Below are positions 15,916 to 25,499 of a stretch of 35,130 bases of DNA, piece by piece. The stretch lies in the NCBI GenBank assembly GCA_044425705.1, contig JAWXVD010000021.1, forward strand, positions 1 to 35,130. The letters are read 5' to 3'. The notes beneath the pieces were generated by a model. That model did not search any database and was not told where the DNA came from. It saw only the letters and a program-made list of their open reading frames with translations. Positions within the stretch are counted from its first letter, which is position 1. Each line of letters begins with the position of its first letter. This DNA is from JAWXVD01 sp044425705 (GTDB lineage: Bacteria > Bacillota > Clostridia > Lachnospirales > Lachnospiraceae). A program made the position numbers and the translations under genes.

Positions 15916-17607
15916 TTACATCTCAAATGTAATGCTGGTACATAGTCCACCCAACGAAGATTTTGATAGCACAATCTTACTATTACTATCAGAAAAAATC
16001 ATTAATCGTCTATGTATATTATACATTCCGGTCATTTCCATATCGTTTTTCCCCAATGTAGCATCTTCTAATTTCTGTTGTAACTCTTCTAATTTTTCCG
16101 TGGATAACTCTTTTCCATTATCTTCGATGGATACCGTAAGTTCTCTATCCTTTTGTAAAAAATTAATTTGTAAAATACCATCTTTTGCCACATTACTTAA
16201 TCCATAGTGAAATGAATTTTCAATAATCGGTTGCAAAATCAATTTAGGTACTCTGATTTCTTTTGCACTTTCAGGTATGCCTGTACATATCACCTTTGTT
16301 CTATTTCCAAATCGAATCATTTGAATATCCAAATACACACTGCAATGGTGATATTCCTCTTCTAATGTTACCAAATCTTCACTATTTTTTGTTAGGAATT
16401 CAAAATATTCTCCCATTAACTGGGATAATCGCTCTGCTTCATCGATACATTCACTTTTGATCATTCTTTGTAAAATAAAAAATGTATTATAAAAAAAATG
16501 AGGGTTAATCTGTGCTTGTAATTGCTTTAATTCAGATTTTTGAATTAGTAGTTCGTTCTTGTATTCTTTTTCGATCAGTTGATTAATATTCTTAACCATC
16601 CTATTAAATGCTCGATACAAATAGATAAAATCAAAAGATTTTGGTTCTTTTATCTGCACTGTAAAATCTCCTGATTCTAAATCTTCAAATGCATCCCGCA
16701 ATGTTTTCAATGGTTTATGTATCAACATAAATATATTTCTCACAAAACATACAATAGCCAAAAACATAAAGCATAATAATCCAACAAAGAAATAATTAAT
16801 CTGCTTTATATAATACAGCTGTTCATCCAAGTTGTTTAAACCTATGAATACCAAATCTCCATACTCTCTTGCAATTTCATCCACAAAATAATTGGTTTCT
16901 CCTAAGGCGATTCGTTTTGTATCTTGATTATAAAATTGTTCAAACTCTTTTCTTTCTTCTGTGGTTAAGTTAGTTAATTCAAACGTATCACATAGCTGTA
17001 AAATAAACTTATCATTTTCATAAGTACCTAATAATTTTTCTAGCTTTTCTTCATCTAATTTTAATTCTATCATAAAATCAGGATTTTCTATTTGCGATAC
17101 TAAAAAAATTGACAAATGATTTTTCTTCGTTATAGGGTTTCCATAATACAACATGGTTGATTGCTTTACAATATCTGCGATGTTTTCAAACTCGTTTTCC
17201 GTCATAGTATAGTAACTTACATGGTCTGCTCCTGTCCCATTTAACAGCAAACCTAAATCTCTATAATAAATAGATGCATATTCAATCAAGTCGGTAGATA
17301 CTGCTATCCCCGCCAAACGCTCTCTCACATCATTCACCAACCTAAAATATTCATATTTGTCATAACTCAGATTGATTTTTGCTAATTTTAAAATATCTGA
17401 TTGTATCAAATAGATACTGTCATTGATATAGATTTCCTCTAAATCTCCACTAATACTATTTGTGATATACTCTGATTGGCTTTTCACAGAATCCAAAATG
17501 CTATTGGTCAACTTTTTCTCTAAATTGCTTAATAAAAACATACAACAAATAAATAATGGAATAAATAGTATGAATAATAGAATACTTAATTTATGAATCA
17601 ATTTCAT
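15916..17607 (-). CDS. YesM-type sensor histidine kinase
   Basis: Membrane sensor of a sugar-responsive two-component system. The 563-residue protein has a transmembrane helix at about 7-28, an extracellular sensing domain (about 30-268), a second helix (about 272-295), and a HAMP linker (about 295-350; LESGDFTVQI). The His_kinase domain carries H370 in QAQINPHFFYNTF, followed by a HATPase_c domain (N-box LILQPIIENSFHYGL, then EDNGKEL). All phosphotransfer motifs are intact. RBS GGAGAGGAT. It follows the response regulator by 37 bases. In this family the binding protein or free sugar outside the cell is often the signal; here that is inference. Confidence 0.93.
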   Translation of the reverse strand: MKLIHKLSILLFILFIPLFICCMFLLSNLEKKLTNSILDSVKSQSEYITNSISGDLEEIYINDSIYLIQSDILKLAKINLSYDKYEYFRLVNDVRERLAGIAVSTDLIEYASIYYRDLGLLLNGTGADHVSYYTMTENEFENIADIVKQSTMLYYGNPITKKNHLSIFLVSQIENPDFMIELKLDEEKLEKLLGTYENDKFILQLCDTFELTNLTTEERKEFEQFYNQDTKRIALGETNYFVDEIAREYGDLVFIGLNNLDEQLYYIKQINYFFVGLLCFMFLAIVCFVRNIFMLIHKPLKTLRDAFEDLESGDFTVQIKEPKSFDFIYLYRAFNRMVKNINQLIEKEYKNELLIQKSELKQLQAQINPHFFYNTFFILQRMIKSECIDEAERLSQLMGEYFEFLTKNSEDLVTLEEEYHHCSVYLDIQMIRFGNRTKVICTGIPESAKEIRVPKLILQPIIENSFHYGLSNVAKDGILQINFLQKDRELTVSIEDNGKELSTEKLEELQQKLEDATLGKNDMEMTGMYNIHRRLMIFSDSNSKIVLSKSSLGGLCTSITFEM

Positions 17608-17644
17608 CTTTCTTCTGATCCTCTCCTACTCTCTAACAGTCTTT

Positions 17645-19273
17645 CTAATTATCTTTTTGCAATCTATAATTACCTGGTGTAATTCCTACTATTTTTTTAA
17701 ATACACCTGAAAAGTATTGAGGGGTATCAAATCCCACCTCCCAAGCAATTTCTTGAATGGTATAATCTGTATTTAATAGCAATGTCTTACTTAAATCTAC
17801 CCGAACCAAATTAATATATTCAAACAATCCCTTTCCCGTCTCCTGTTTAAAAACACGAGATATATAAGACTCATTATAGTTCACATGATTTCCAATCTGA
17901 GCTAAGGTTAAATGTGTCTTTACATTTTTTTCAATATAATTTTTAATTTTACCAATCAAAAGATTATTCTTATCCGTGCTTTTTTCTGACATCAGTATAA
18001 AAATATAACTGCTAATTGTCCGTAAAAATGCAAATGCTTCCTGCCAGTTTTGATAATCATTCAAATAATACAACCCATAAGTTCCTACCTTCATAGAAAT
18101 ATCATATTCAAGATTATGACACTCCATATATTCCATGATAATGACGGCTATTTTCATATAACATTGGATTCCTTTTAAATCATGTATACTTTCAATTCCT
18201 GCATATTTTTTTTCGATATGGTTTAATATTTTTTCAAATTCTTTCCATTGGTTTGTGTTAAGTGCACGTTCCATAGCTTTGATATCCGTATCTATTTTCT
18301 TTACATTCATCATTTGTTCTAAATCCTGTATGTCTTGATTATTTTCAACAAAGCGAATGGTTGTGTCATTGGCTGTATTTTTTAAAAAATTAGATTTATA
18401 ACTTTTTAACAGTTCATATTGATTTTTAATTTCTACAAACCCAACAGCATCCTTGCTCATTTCTATAGAAATTTTCTGATTTAGAATCACATCTACTGTT
18501 TGTATAAACTTATCTAGTATGGATTTTAAAATATCTATATTATTATTTTCATTCTTAGATTGCAGCAGCCAAAATAGCCCATCTTTTCCATCATCATATA
18601 ATAAACAAGTATAGTGTTGTTGTAATAAATCATTCATGATTTTATAGTATGTAGTAATCACTACATGATGGTTTCGCATCATTTGATTATAAAAATCATT
18701 CAAAATATAAATATTTACAAGATATATTTTTTCTTCAATCTGAAATGGAAATTCTATTTTTAATTCCATAATCTTATTTCTTACCATTTTCATATTCTGT
18801 CCATACAAAATATTCTGTAATATATTTTGTACCACTAAATGATTCAAATACTGATTTTTTTCTATGCTCATATCTAGATTATGATATAATTGCAATTCCT
18901 TATTTTGTTCTTCTATGCATTCTCCAATGGTACGAATAATGGTTTCATCACTTTCTGTCTTTAATAAGTATTTTGATTTTGGTATTTTATCTGCTTGATA
19001 AATATAGTCAAACTTATCCATAGCTGTCAAAAATATGATTCTACAATTTTTCCATACTTCTAATATTTTATCGGCCATCTCTAATCCGTTGTACACAGGC
19101 ATAGACATATCTAATAATGCAAAATCAAAATTCGTATTTTTAATCAAGCCAAATGCTTCTTCACTGGTGCAAGCTTTGTAGATTGTTAATTCCTCTTCAA
19201 AACTTTTTTGTAACACTTCACTTAAGTAATTTACAATATATACTTCATCATCCATAACCAACATATGATACAT
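17645..19273 (-). CDS. YesN-type response regulator with AraC DNA-binding domain
   Basis: Transcription activator paired with the adjacent YesM-type kinase. From the ATG at 19273 it is 542 residues: receiver domain (about 1-120; acidic pair in VMDDE, phosphoacceptor Asp55 in FALLDMSMP), a long central linker (about 125-430), and a C-terminal double helix-turn-helix AraC domain (about 440-540; NYNESYISRVFKQETGKGLF and WEVGFDTPQYFSGVFKKIVG). I prefer this start over the ATG at 19285, where AAGG is one base from the codon. The receiver has KTE where many have Lys-Pro. It probably activates the binding-protein promoter of this operon; the target site was not identified. Confidence 0.92.
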   Translation of the reverse strand: MYHMLVMDDEVYIVNYLSEVLQKSFEEELTIYKACTSEEAFGLIKNTNFDFALLDMSMPVYNGLEMADKILEVWKNCRIIFLTAMDKFDYIYQADKIPKSKYLLKTESDETIIRTIGECIEEQNKELQLYHNLDMSIEKNQYLNHLVVQNILQNILYGQNMKMVRNKIMELKIEFPFQIEEKIYLVNIYILNDFYNQMMRNHHVVITTYYKIMNDLLQQHYTCLLYDDGKDGLFWLLQSKNENNNIDILKSILDKFIQTVDVILNQKISIEMSKDAVGFVEIKNQYELLKSYKSNFLKNTANDTTIRFVENNQDIQDLEQMMNVKKIDTDIKAMERALNTNQWKEFEKILNHIEKKYAGIESIHDLKGIQCYMKIAVIIMEYMECHNLEYDISMKVGTYGLYYLNDYQNWQEAFAFLRTISSYIFILMSEKSTDKNNLLIGKIKNYIEKNVKTHLTLAQIGNHVNYNESYISRVFKQETGKGLFEYINLVRVDLSKTLLLNTDYTIQEIAWEVGFDTPQYFSGVFKKIVGITPGNYRLQKDN

Positions 19274-19376
19274 AATAATAACCATGCCTTTCTCTCAGCC
19301 TGGCTACTTTTGGCCAATGGCTACCTCTTCTTTATCTAAACACTTGTAACATTTTCTAGTACGGTAAACCTACTAT

Positions 19377-19408
19377 AAGAGACTTTCCTGTTAGCAAGAA
19401 AGCCTCTT
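19377..19408. promoter_or_regulatory. Intercistronic hairpin between YtcP-type permease and response regulator
   Basis: AAGAGACTTTCC pairs with GGAAAGCCTCTT-like sequence (one mismatch/wobble) around a nine-base loop, in a 170-bp gap inside the operon. On the minus strand no T-run follows, so partial attenuation or message protection is more likely than full termination. On the plus strand a T-rich run follows. Confidence 0.5.
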
Positions 19409-19443
19409 CCTTATATTTTTTATTGTATTTTCACTAATAGACT

Positions 19444-20334
19444 CTATCCTTTTACACTTCCAAGTACCAATCCTTTGGTAAAATACTTCTGTAAAAATGG
19501 ATAAATACACATAATTGGTAATGCTCCTAAGAACAACTGTGCCGCTCTACCCGTCCTTACATTCATCATGGCTAACACCTGTGTATAATTTCCATTGCTT
19601 CTTTGCATCATTTCTTCAAAATTAGTCAGCAAATTATTCAAGTATGTTTGTAGTGGATAGTTTTCCGGATTGTTCATATAGACCATTCCACCAAACCAGT
19701 CATTCCAATGCCAAACGATACAAAACAAACCTACTGTTGCCAATGCTGGCTTTAATATTGGTAGAATAACGCGGCACAATATAACTACCGGAGAAGCTCC
19801 ATCTATAGCAGCTGCCTCTTCTATTTCTTTTGGAATGTTTCTCATAAAATTCATTAAAATCAACATATTGTATACTGGTAAACCTCCGGGTAAAATCAAT
19901 GACCATATGGAATCTTTCAGTCCCGCTTTTACTACAACTAAATAAGTTGGTATCATTCCTCCAGAAACTAACATAGTAATTACAAAAAATGCTGTATACC
20001 AATTTCTGCCTGCCAATTCATCTTTTGTTTTCGATAAAGGATATGCAGTCAGCACCATCAACACCATATTTATAAAAACACCTAAACCTACCCTTTTAAT
20101 TGAAATCCATAAAGCACTCATGAATTTTCCATCTTTAAAGGCAAACTCATAAGATGCTAATGTAAAATCAATTGGTATAAAAGAAACCTTTCCTGCTGCT
20201 ACTGCTGTACTACTACTAAATGAAACTGCCAAAAGATTGATAAATGGCAGTAAACATACCAATGACAATACTCCCAAAAATACGATATTAAACATATCAA
20301 AGAAATGTATTGGTTTTGATTTTCTATTTCTCAT
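19444..20334 (-). CDS. YtcP-type (MalG-like) sugar ABC transporter permease
   Basis: Second permease of the carbohydrate ABC importer (CUT1 class). The 296-residue protein has six predicted membrane helices, the first at about 15-35 (MFNIVFLGVLSLVCLLPFIN). The EAA loop, AAAIDGASPVVILCRVILPI, contacts the ATPase. RBS GGGAG. It follows the LplB-type permease by 24 bases. No ATPase gene is present in the operon; such importers share a general MsmK/UgpC-type ATPase encoded elsewhere. Confidence 0.94.
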   Translation of the reverse strand: MRNRKSKPIHFFDMFNIVFLGVLSLVCLLPFINLLAVSFSSSTAVAAGKVSFIPIDFTLASYEFAFKDGKFMSALWISIKRVGLGVFINMVLMVLTAYPLSKTKDELAGRNWYTAFFVITMLVSGGMIPTYLVVVKAGLKDSIWSLILPGGLPVYNMLILMNFMRNIPKEIEEAAAIDGASPVVILCRVILPILKPALATVGLFCIVWHWNDWFGGMVYMNNPENYPLQTYLNNLLTNFEEMMQRSNGNYTQVLAMMNVRTGRAAQLFLGALPIMCIYPFLQKYFTKGLVLGSVKG

Positions 20335-20358
20335 TTCTAACTCCCATCTTATATATCT

Positions 20359-21249
20359 TTAAAATACTCGGTATCCTGCAAACTTATCTGCTAAATAATA
20401 TGATGAACAAACTAATACCGCTGAAACAACCGATTTGAATAATCCTACTGCAGCTCCTACAGAATACTGTGCTTGTTCAATACCTAAACGAAATACATAG
20501 GTATCAATAATATCACCACTTTCATATACAGCTGGTGAATACATGTTATATATTTGATCAAATCCATTATTCAATACATTACCCAATGCCAATACTGTCA
20601 TTAAAATAACCGTAGGTAACAATTGTGGAATTGTTATTCTCTTAATTTGTTGAAATCTTGTAGCACCATCAATCATGGCTGCTTCATATAATTCTGGATC
20701 AATTCCTGTTAACGCTGCTAAATATACAACTGTTCCAAAACCGAATCCTTTCCAAACATCCGAAATAATCATTGTCCAAGGAAATATCTTTGCATTTCCT
20801 AAAAAATTAATAGGACCTACTCCTACTGCTAATAAACATTGATTAATCAATCCATCTGCTGAACAAATATCAATCATAACACCTGCTAAAATAACCCACG
20901 ATAGGAAATTTGGCAAATATACTAATGTTTGATATATTTTTTTTACTCTTTTATTTTTTAATTCATTTAACATAATTGCTACCGTAACAGGCACTACAAT
21001 TCCTAATACTAATTTGGCAATTGACATGTAAAATGTGTTCCATATTGTTCTTACAAAATTAGGTTGATTAAATATGTACTCAAAATTTGCAAGCCCTACC
21101 ATAGGTGAAGAAAAACCCAATGCTGGATTGTATTTTTGAAAAGCCATAATCAAACCATATAATGGTATATATGAAAAAATTAAAATTACGATAATTCCTG
21201 GTACCAACATCAGATGATACTGCCATTGGTTTTTTAACTTTGTAAACAT
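20359..21249 (-). CDS. LplB-type (MalF-like) sugar ABC transporter permease
   Basis: First permease of the carbohydrate importer. The 296-residue protein has six predicted membrane helices, the first at about 13-36 (YHLMLVPGIIVILIFSYIPLYG). The EAA loop is EAAMIDGATRFQQIKRITIP. Length and layout match the LplB/YtcO group, which lacks the long loop of true MalF. RBS GGAAGGG. It lies 135 bases after the binding-protein gene, across a hairpin (21273-21306) and a palindromic repeat (21356-21381). Confidence 0.94.
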   Translation of the reverse strand: MFTKLKNQWQYHLMLVPGIIVILIFSYIPLYGLIMAFQKYNPALGFSSPMVGLANFEYIFNQPNFVRTIWNTFYMSIAKLVLGIVVPVTVAIMLNELKNKRVKKIYQTLVYLPNFLSWVILAGVMIDICSADGLINQCLLAVGVGPINFLGNAKIFPWTMIISDVWKGFGFGTVVYLAALTGIDPELYEAAMIDGATRFQQIKRITIPQLLPTVILMTVLALGNVLNNGFDQIYNMYSPAVYESGDIIDTYVFRLGIEQAQYSVGAAVGLFKSVVSAVLVCSSYYLADKFAGYRVF

Positions 21250-21272
21250 CTCTTTTCCCTTCCTTTACTACA

Positions 21273-21306
21273 AAGGGTATGTATACCACTGGATACACAT
21301 ACCCTT
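21273..21306 (-). promoter_or_regulatory. Intercistronic hairpin between sugar-binding lipoprotein and permease genes
   Basis: AAGGGTATGT pairs with ACATACCCTT, extended imperfectly to the loop. It lies just upstream of the permease RBS. As in the peptide ABC operon, a hairpin separates a highly expressed binding protein from its permeases; the function is inferred. Confidence 0.6.
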
Positions 21307-21355
21307 AAAATAGCAACTATCAAATGTAAAACATGAACTCTTAAATCTGTTCTAC

Positions 21356-21381
21356 ATTACAGTTCACATATGACCTGTAGC
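21356..21381. repeat. 26-bp imperfect palindrome, copy B
   Basis: ATTACAGTTCACA followed by TATGACCTGTAGC, four bases past the sugar-binding protein stop. It is the same family as 3915-3940 and 34068-34093. Here it is inside an operon, so it can form a small hairpin in the message. Confidence 0.65.
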
Positions 21382-21384
21382 GTC

Positions 21385-23016
21385 TTATTCTGCACCATAC
21401 ATGGCTTGTACGTCTTGTGTTACTTGTTCTCCACCTGCTTGGTACCAATTTGCAACTAATGTATCAAAATAATCAACTGATTCTGATCCAATAATAATTT
21501 TTGTATATCCTTCAATCAATAAATCGTCTAATGTAGATCCCATTTGGTTAAGTGATTCTGGATTTTGTCCCCATAATTCAGAGAAAATATATCTTTCATT
21601 ATCGATAATTTCTTTTCCTAATCCATATGCAGATTGTTCTGCTCCTTGTTGCATATAATCTCCATAAGATTCATACCCTTGATTTTCAATCCAATCAAGA
21701 CTGCTTGTATATTTTTCCATTTGTCCTGGTGTTACTAAATTACTTGTATCTCCTGTTTCTAATGCTTCAGAAACACGTACATATTGTTCATAATCAGATT
21801 CTGGATTTGTAATCATAAATGCATTTGGTGTAAACTCTAGTGCTTGCATTTGCGTTCTCGTTTCTTCATCTAATTCTCCAACTGAATCTTCTGAAATTGC
21901 ATATACATATGCATTCATTAATTTAATAACTGCTTCTGGATTTTTACAATCTTTGCTAATCACTGTGTATGCTGGGTTTGTAAATGGAATAGGTGATAAC
22001 ACTTCTTCTCCCGTTGCTGTTGGCACATTATAAGGTGTAAAAGTTGCTTCCGCACCTAAGTTAGCTACTACATCTTTTCCCATATATCCCCACCATTGAT
22101 AAAATGGTTGCACGCCTGATTTTCCATTAATGACTGCTTCATTTGTTTTGTTGTAATCAGAAATAGCAAATTCCGAATCTAAAATTCCTTCTTGATACCA
22201 TTTTGCATATGTTTCTAAAGCAGCTTTCATTTCTGGTTGTACTCCACCATACTCAATACCGTTATCTGTATTCACCCAAATGGTTGGGTAAGCTCCCCAA
22301 GCTGGAGCTAATATTTTTAATCCACTTAAATCTAAATCTGTAGCAATACCGAATCCACCGAAATTTTCTACAAATGCTTTACTCATCACTTCAAGATCTT
22401 CCATTGTTTCTGGATCTTCAAATCCTAATTCATTTTTCCAATCTTGACGAATCCATACATAATTAGGTTGGTTAATATATCCATAATCAAGTTGTGGAAT
22501 TCCGTATAATTTGCCATCTGTTTTTCCAGTTTCAAATGTATCATCTGCATATTCCATATATGATTTCAAACGATCTGATGCATAAGTATCAAAAAGTTCT
22601 GTGATATCCATTACCATTCCAGCTTCTACTAATTGTGCCATCTGTGGTGCTTTTACCCAAAATACATCTGGAATACTTCCTTCTGCAATAGAAAGATTTG
22701 TTTTTGTTTCATAATCATCACTTACCCATTGTGTATCAATTTCCACATTCATCTTCTCTTCAAAAAAGCGAGTCCAAACATTTGATGTGATATCATCTCC
22801 CTCTGGATACACTTCGCCTGGATGGTGGAGTGCTACTGTTGTTAATGTTACCGCTTCTTCATAAGGTGCCCAAATATCTACTTCTTCTGGTGCCACTGTT
22901 GTTTGTTCTTGTGTTTCTGTTTCTACTTTTTCTTCTTTAGCACTTCCACAAGCCACTGTACATAAAGCCATGCTTGCTACCAAAATTGCTGCTAACCATT
23001 TTTTGTTCTTGTTCAT
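21385..23016 (-). CDS. Sugar ABC transporter substrate-binding lipoprotein (YtcQ/LipO-like)
   Basis: Extracellular sugar-binding lipoprotein, first gene of the galactoside operon. The 543-residue protein has a lipoprotein signal peptide with lipobox TVAC (Cys23 lipidated) and a short acidic linker (about 24-50). The family-typical type-1 binding domain follows (VWTRFFEEKMNVEIDTQWVS, then LSIAEGSIPDVFWV). The size, larger than MalE, fits the group that works with LplB/YtcP permeases. RBS TAGGAGGA. The two galactosidases in the operon suggest a galacto-oligosaccharide ligand, perhaps raffinose-type or galactomannan-derived; this is inference. Confidence 0.93.
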   Translation of the reverse strand: MNKNKKWLAAILVASMALCTVACGSAKEEKVETETQEQTTVAPEEVDIWAPYEEAVTLTTVALHHPGEVYPEGDDITSNVWTRFFEEKMNVEIDTQWVSDDYETKTNLSIAEGSIPDVFWVKAPQMAQLVEAGMVMDITELFDTYASDRLKSYMEYADDTFETGKTDGKLYGIPQLDYGYINQPNYVWIRQDWKNELGFEDPETMEDLEVMSKAFVENFGGFGIATDLDLSGLKILAPAWGAYPTIWVNTDNGIEYGGVQPEMKAALETYAKWYQEGILDSEFAISDYNKTNEAVINGKSGVQPFYQWWGYMGKDVVANLGAEATFTPYNVPTATGEEVLSPIPFTNPAYTVISKDCKNPEAVIKLMNAYVYAISEDSVGELDEETRTQMQALEFTPNAFMITNPESDYEQYVRVSEALETGDTSNLVTPGQMEKYTSSLDWIENQGYESYGDYMQQGAEQSAYGLGKEIIDNERYIFSELWGQNPESLNQMGSTLDDLLIEGYTKIIIGSESVDYFDTLVANWYQAGGEQVTQDVQAMYGAE

Positions 23017-23400
23017 ACAAATCCTCCTAAAAGATAATAATTTTTATATGCATACTATATTTGATTTGCCCTGGTTCAACAATGTTGGATTTTTACATAG
23101 TTACAATATTTTTACTTTCTTGTCTTATTATATATTATTTTGTATTCTTTTTCCCTTTTAGAGGCTGGTTTTCACTGTCTTTTCACTTTCTACAATTAAT
23201 TTTATCATTTTAATTTTTCTTTTTATTTGGAGATAATGTTATGTTTATTTTTATAATAATATTTTTTATTTCGGGTTATTATATTGCTTCTTTGAGGCAT
23301 AATTTTGTTGTGTCGTCTCTTTTATATTCAATTTTACTCTATGTTTTATTCTACATATTCCTATAATTAGTGATTCTTCGTTCTATAAATTTTCGTACAA
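23017..23400 (-). promoter_or_regulatory. Promoter region of the galactoside operon
   Basis: AT-rich non-coding stretch. On the minus strand a perfect TATAAT lies at 23132-23127, about 110 bases before the start codon. Its -35 position reads GGGAAA, a poor match, which fits a promoter that needs the YesN-type activator. I saw no catabolite-repression (cre) site and no clear repeated activator box in the rest. Confidence 0.4.
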
Positions 23401-23445
23401 AAAGGTATTATAAATACTTGAACGATCAAGCTTTATAATACCTTT
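23401..23445. terminator. Terminator after the first MATE gene
   Basis: AAAGGTATTATAAA (23401-23414) pairs perfectly with TTTATAATACCTTT (23432-23445), with an inner CTTGA/TCAAG stem. A T-run follows on the minus strand. It ends the MarR-MATE transcript. Confidence 0.85.
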
Positions 23446-23471
23446 ACCTACTAATTACACTTACCCTAGTT

Positions 23472-24839
23472 CTATTTTGTAGCACCACTTTTCTCTCTAA
23501 ACAACGAACGCATCAACACAATAAAGGTGATTACTGTTGTAGTAGCTGCTAACACATCCGCTATAGGCTCTGCTAAAAACACTGCAAAAACCTTGTCTTC
23601 AAAGAAGTTCGGTAAAATAAAGATCAATGGAATCAATAAAATAATTTTTCTCAGACAAGCCAAGAAAACTGAAATTTTAGCATATCCCAGTGCTACGAAG
23701 ATTTGTTGACAAGCAACTTGCAAGCCAATTACAAATAGCATTGCTGCATAAACTCTCATACTCCAAATTGTATAGGCAAGCAATGTAGGATCATTATTAA
23801 ATAATGAAATAAACACTTGCGGCACTATCATTAAAAAGACCCAAACTAATGTGGTGAATCCTGTACAAATTGCAATTTCATATTTGATGGCTGATTTTAC
23901 TCTATCAAATTTTCTCGCTCCATAATTGAAACTAATAATAGGCTGTATACCCTGCGTAATACCCGTTAAAGGCATAAAACTCAAACTCATCACACTACCC
24001 AAAATTGTCATGGCGCCTACTGCTAAATCACCACCATATTTTTGTAATGAAACATTAAAACAAATATTTAGAATACTTTCCGTAGAACTCATAACAAAGG
24101 GTGACAGTCCTAATGCCATAACTGGCAAGATAATAGCTGGTGAAAGTTTCATGTTCTTTTTTTGTATTTTTAATTTTGTTTTCTTTCCACACAAAAATTT
24201 TAAAACCCAAATTGCAGAAAGTGCCTGTGAAATTGTTGTAGCAAGTGCCGCTCCTTTTACTCCCATATTCAGTCCATAAATAAAGATAGGATCTAGAATA
24301 ATATTAGTCACTGCACCAATTACTACGGTTAGCATACTAAATTTAGCAAATCCTTGGGTGGTAATAAAGGTATTCAAGCCCAAGGTGATTTGTACGAACA
24401 TGGTACCAATTGCATAAATTCGTAAATAATCAAGGGCATATATGATGGTGTTATCACTAGCCCCAAATAAATACAGTAAATTCTCACCAAAAATTAATAA
24501 TATGCTCATCAAAACAATAGCAGAAATCATCAATGCTGTTACACAATTTCCTAATATTTTTTCTGCTTCTTCATTATTATTTTTTCCCATAGCAATGGCT
24601 GCTCGTGGTGCACCACCCATTCCAAAAAGGGAGCTAAATGCGGATACAATCATAATAATAGGATAACAAAGTCCCAATCCAGTTAATGCTGCAACTCCAG
24701 TTTCTGGAATATGTCCAATATAAATACGGTCAACAATGTTGTAAAGCATATTTACAACTTGTGATATCACTGCTGGGATAGCAAGTGCCACTATCAATTT
24801 TACTACGCTGCCTTCTCCAAGTGTCTGTTCTTTATTCAA
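23472..24839 (-). CDS. MATE-family multidrug/cation antiporter
   Basis: Twelve-helix efflux protein of the MATE family, 455 residues (normal length). The N-terminal GEGSVVKLIVALAIPAVISQ, then NMLYNIVDRIYIGHIPETG, is the family signature; the second half repeats the fold (about 235-440). It begins with TTG, not ATG: AAGG sits eight bases upstream inside the end of the marR-like gene, and the next in-frame Met is too far in. The reading frames overlap by eight bases, so synthesis is coupled to the MarR regulator. It probably exports a toxic compound sensed by that regulator. Confidence 0.9.
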   Translation of the reverse strand: MNKEQTLGEGSVVKLIVALAIPAVISQVVNMLYNIVDRIYIGHIPETGVAALTGLGLCYPIIMIVSAFSSLFGMGGAPRAAIAMGKNNNEEAEKILGNCVTALMISAIVLMSILLIFGENLLYLFGASDNTIIYALDYLRIYAIGTMFVQITLGLNTFITTQGFAKFSMLTVVIGAVTNIILDPIFIYGLNMGVKGAALATTISQALSAIWVLKFLCGKKTKLKIQKKNMKLSPAIILPVMALGLSPFVMSSTESILNICFNVSLQKYGGDLAVGAMTILGSVMSLSFMPLTGITQGIQPIISFNYGARKFDRVKSAIKYEIAICTGFTTLVWVFLMIVPQVFISLFNNDPTLLAYTIWSMRVYAAMLFVIGLQVACQQIFVALGYAKISVFLACLRKIILLIPLIFILPNFFEDKVFAVFLAEPIADVLAATTTVITFIVLMRSLFREKSGATK

Positions 24840-25281
24840 AATGTAATCCTTCTTTCTCTAAGTGTATTATATTTTCTAACATCTTTTCCAATGTTTGATT
24901 ATATGCCAAAATTTCATCTTGGATGATTCCCTCATTTAAAGCTTCTGTAAATTTTTGTTGCATAGAAAAACCTGTCTGGGTAATATCATCAGCTTTCTCC
25001 GTCAAAAACAACCGTTGTTTACGGCGATCAACTTGATCCGTCTGACGTATCATCAATCCTCTTTGTACAAGCTTTTCCACCTCAACTGATACAATCCCAC
25101 TCTTAATTCCCCGCAACGTGCAAATTTCTTGTGCCGTATTATACTGTGGATTATTGTGCAGAAACATAATAATATCAAATGCAGTAGATGCAAGACCATA
25201 TTCTCTACAGTATTTCATTTTTATTTTATCATACACTGCCATTTGTCGCGTATGTAATGATATCACTTCGAATGTTTTCAT
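24832..25281 (-). CDS. MarR-family transcriptional regulator
   Basis: Cytoplasmic winged-helix repressor of 149 residues. The winged-helix core is at about 45-115 (QYNTAQEICTLRGIKSGIVS, then VEKLVQRGLMIRQTDQVDRRKQRLFLT), the standard MarR layout. I start it at the ATG at 25281, with GGAAGGTGG eight bases upstream; a GTG four codons earlier lies inside that site. It forms an operon with the MATE gene, overlapping it by eight bases. A palindrome over its promoter (25347-25366) suggests autorepression. Confidence 0.9.
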   Translation of the reverse strand: MKTFEVISLHTRQMAVYDKIKMKYCREYGLASTAFDIIMFLHNNPQYNTAQEICTLRGIKSGIVSVEVEKLVQRGLMIRQTDQVDRRKQRLFLTEKADDITQTGFSMQQKFTEALNEGIIQDEILAYNQTLEKMLENIIHLEKEGLHFE

Positions 25282-25346
25282 TGGTATAACCACCTTCCTA
25301 TTTGGATTTACTCAAAAAATCTTCCGACCTATAATTTTATTTTTGA

Positions 25347-25366
25347 ATATTCTATTTTTAGAATAT
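25347..25366. promoter_or_regulatory. Candidate MarR operator
   Basis: ATATTCTA, a TTTT spacer and TAGAATAT form a 20-bp inverted repeat covering the -10 box of the promoter at 25360-25388. Position and symmetry fit an autorepressing MarR protein. Confidence 0.6.
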
Positions 25367-25388
25367 ATTACATGTTATATTATGTCAA
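25360..25388 (-). promoter_or_regulatory. Promoter of the marR-MATE operon
   Basis: On the minus strand a perfect TTGACA (25388-25383), a 17-base spacer and TATTCT (25365-25360), about 80 bases upstream of the start. Confidence 0.65.
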
Positions 25389-25448
25389 TACAAAAAGTAA
25401 CAAGAAATATTCTCAATTCCTTCTATTATATATTTAAGAAACAAAATA

Positions 25449-25491
25449 AAAATGCTAAGACTTAGGTTTATCCCCCATGCCTTAGCATTTT
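25449..25491. terminator. Terminator after the HExxH gene
   Basis: AAAATGCTAAG pairs with CTTAGCATTTT; T-runs follow on both strands. It closes the minus-strand operon that ends at 25500. Confidence 0.85.
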
Positions 25492-25499
25492 TTATCTCT

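Noticed and set aside
19700..20002. 100-codon frame inside the YtcP-type permease gene
   Set aside because: Same strand, other frame, wholly inside a clear gene; aromatic-rich nonsense translation.
23017..23400. Catabolite-repression (cre) site for the galactoside operon
   Set aside because: No match to the cre consensus was seen near the promoter.
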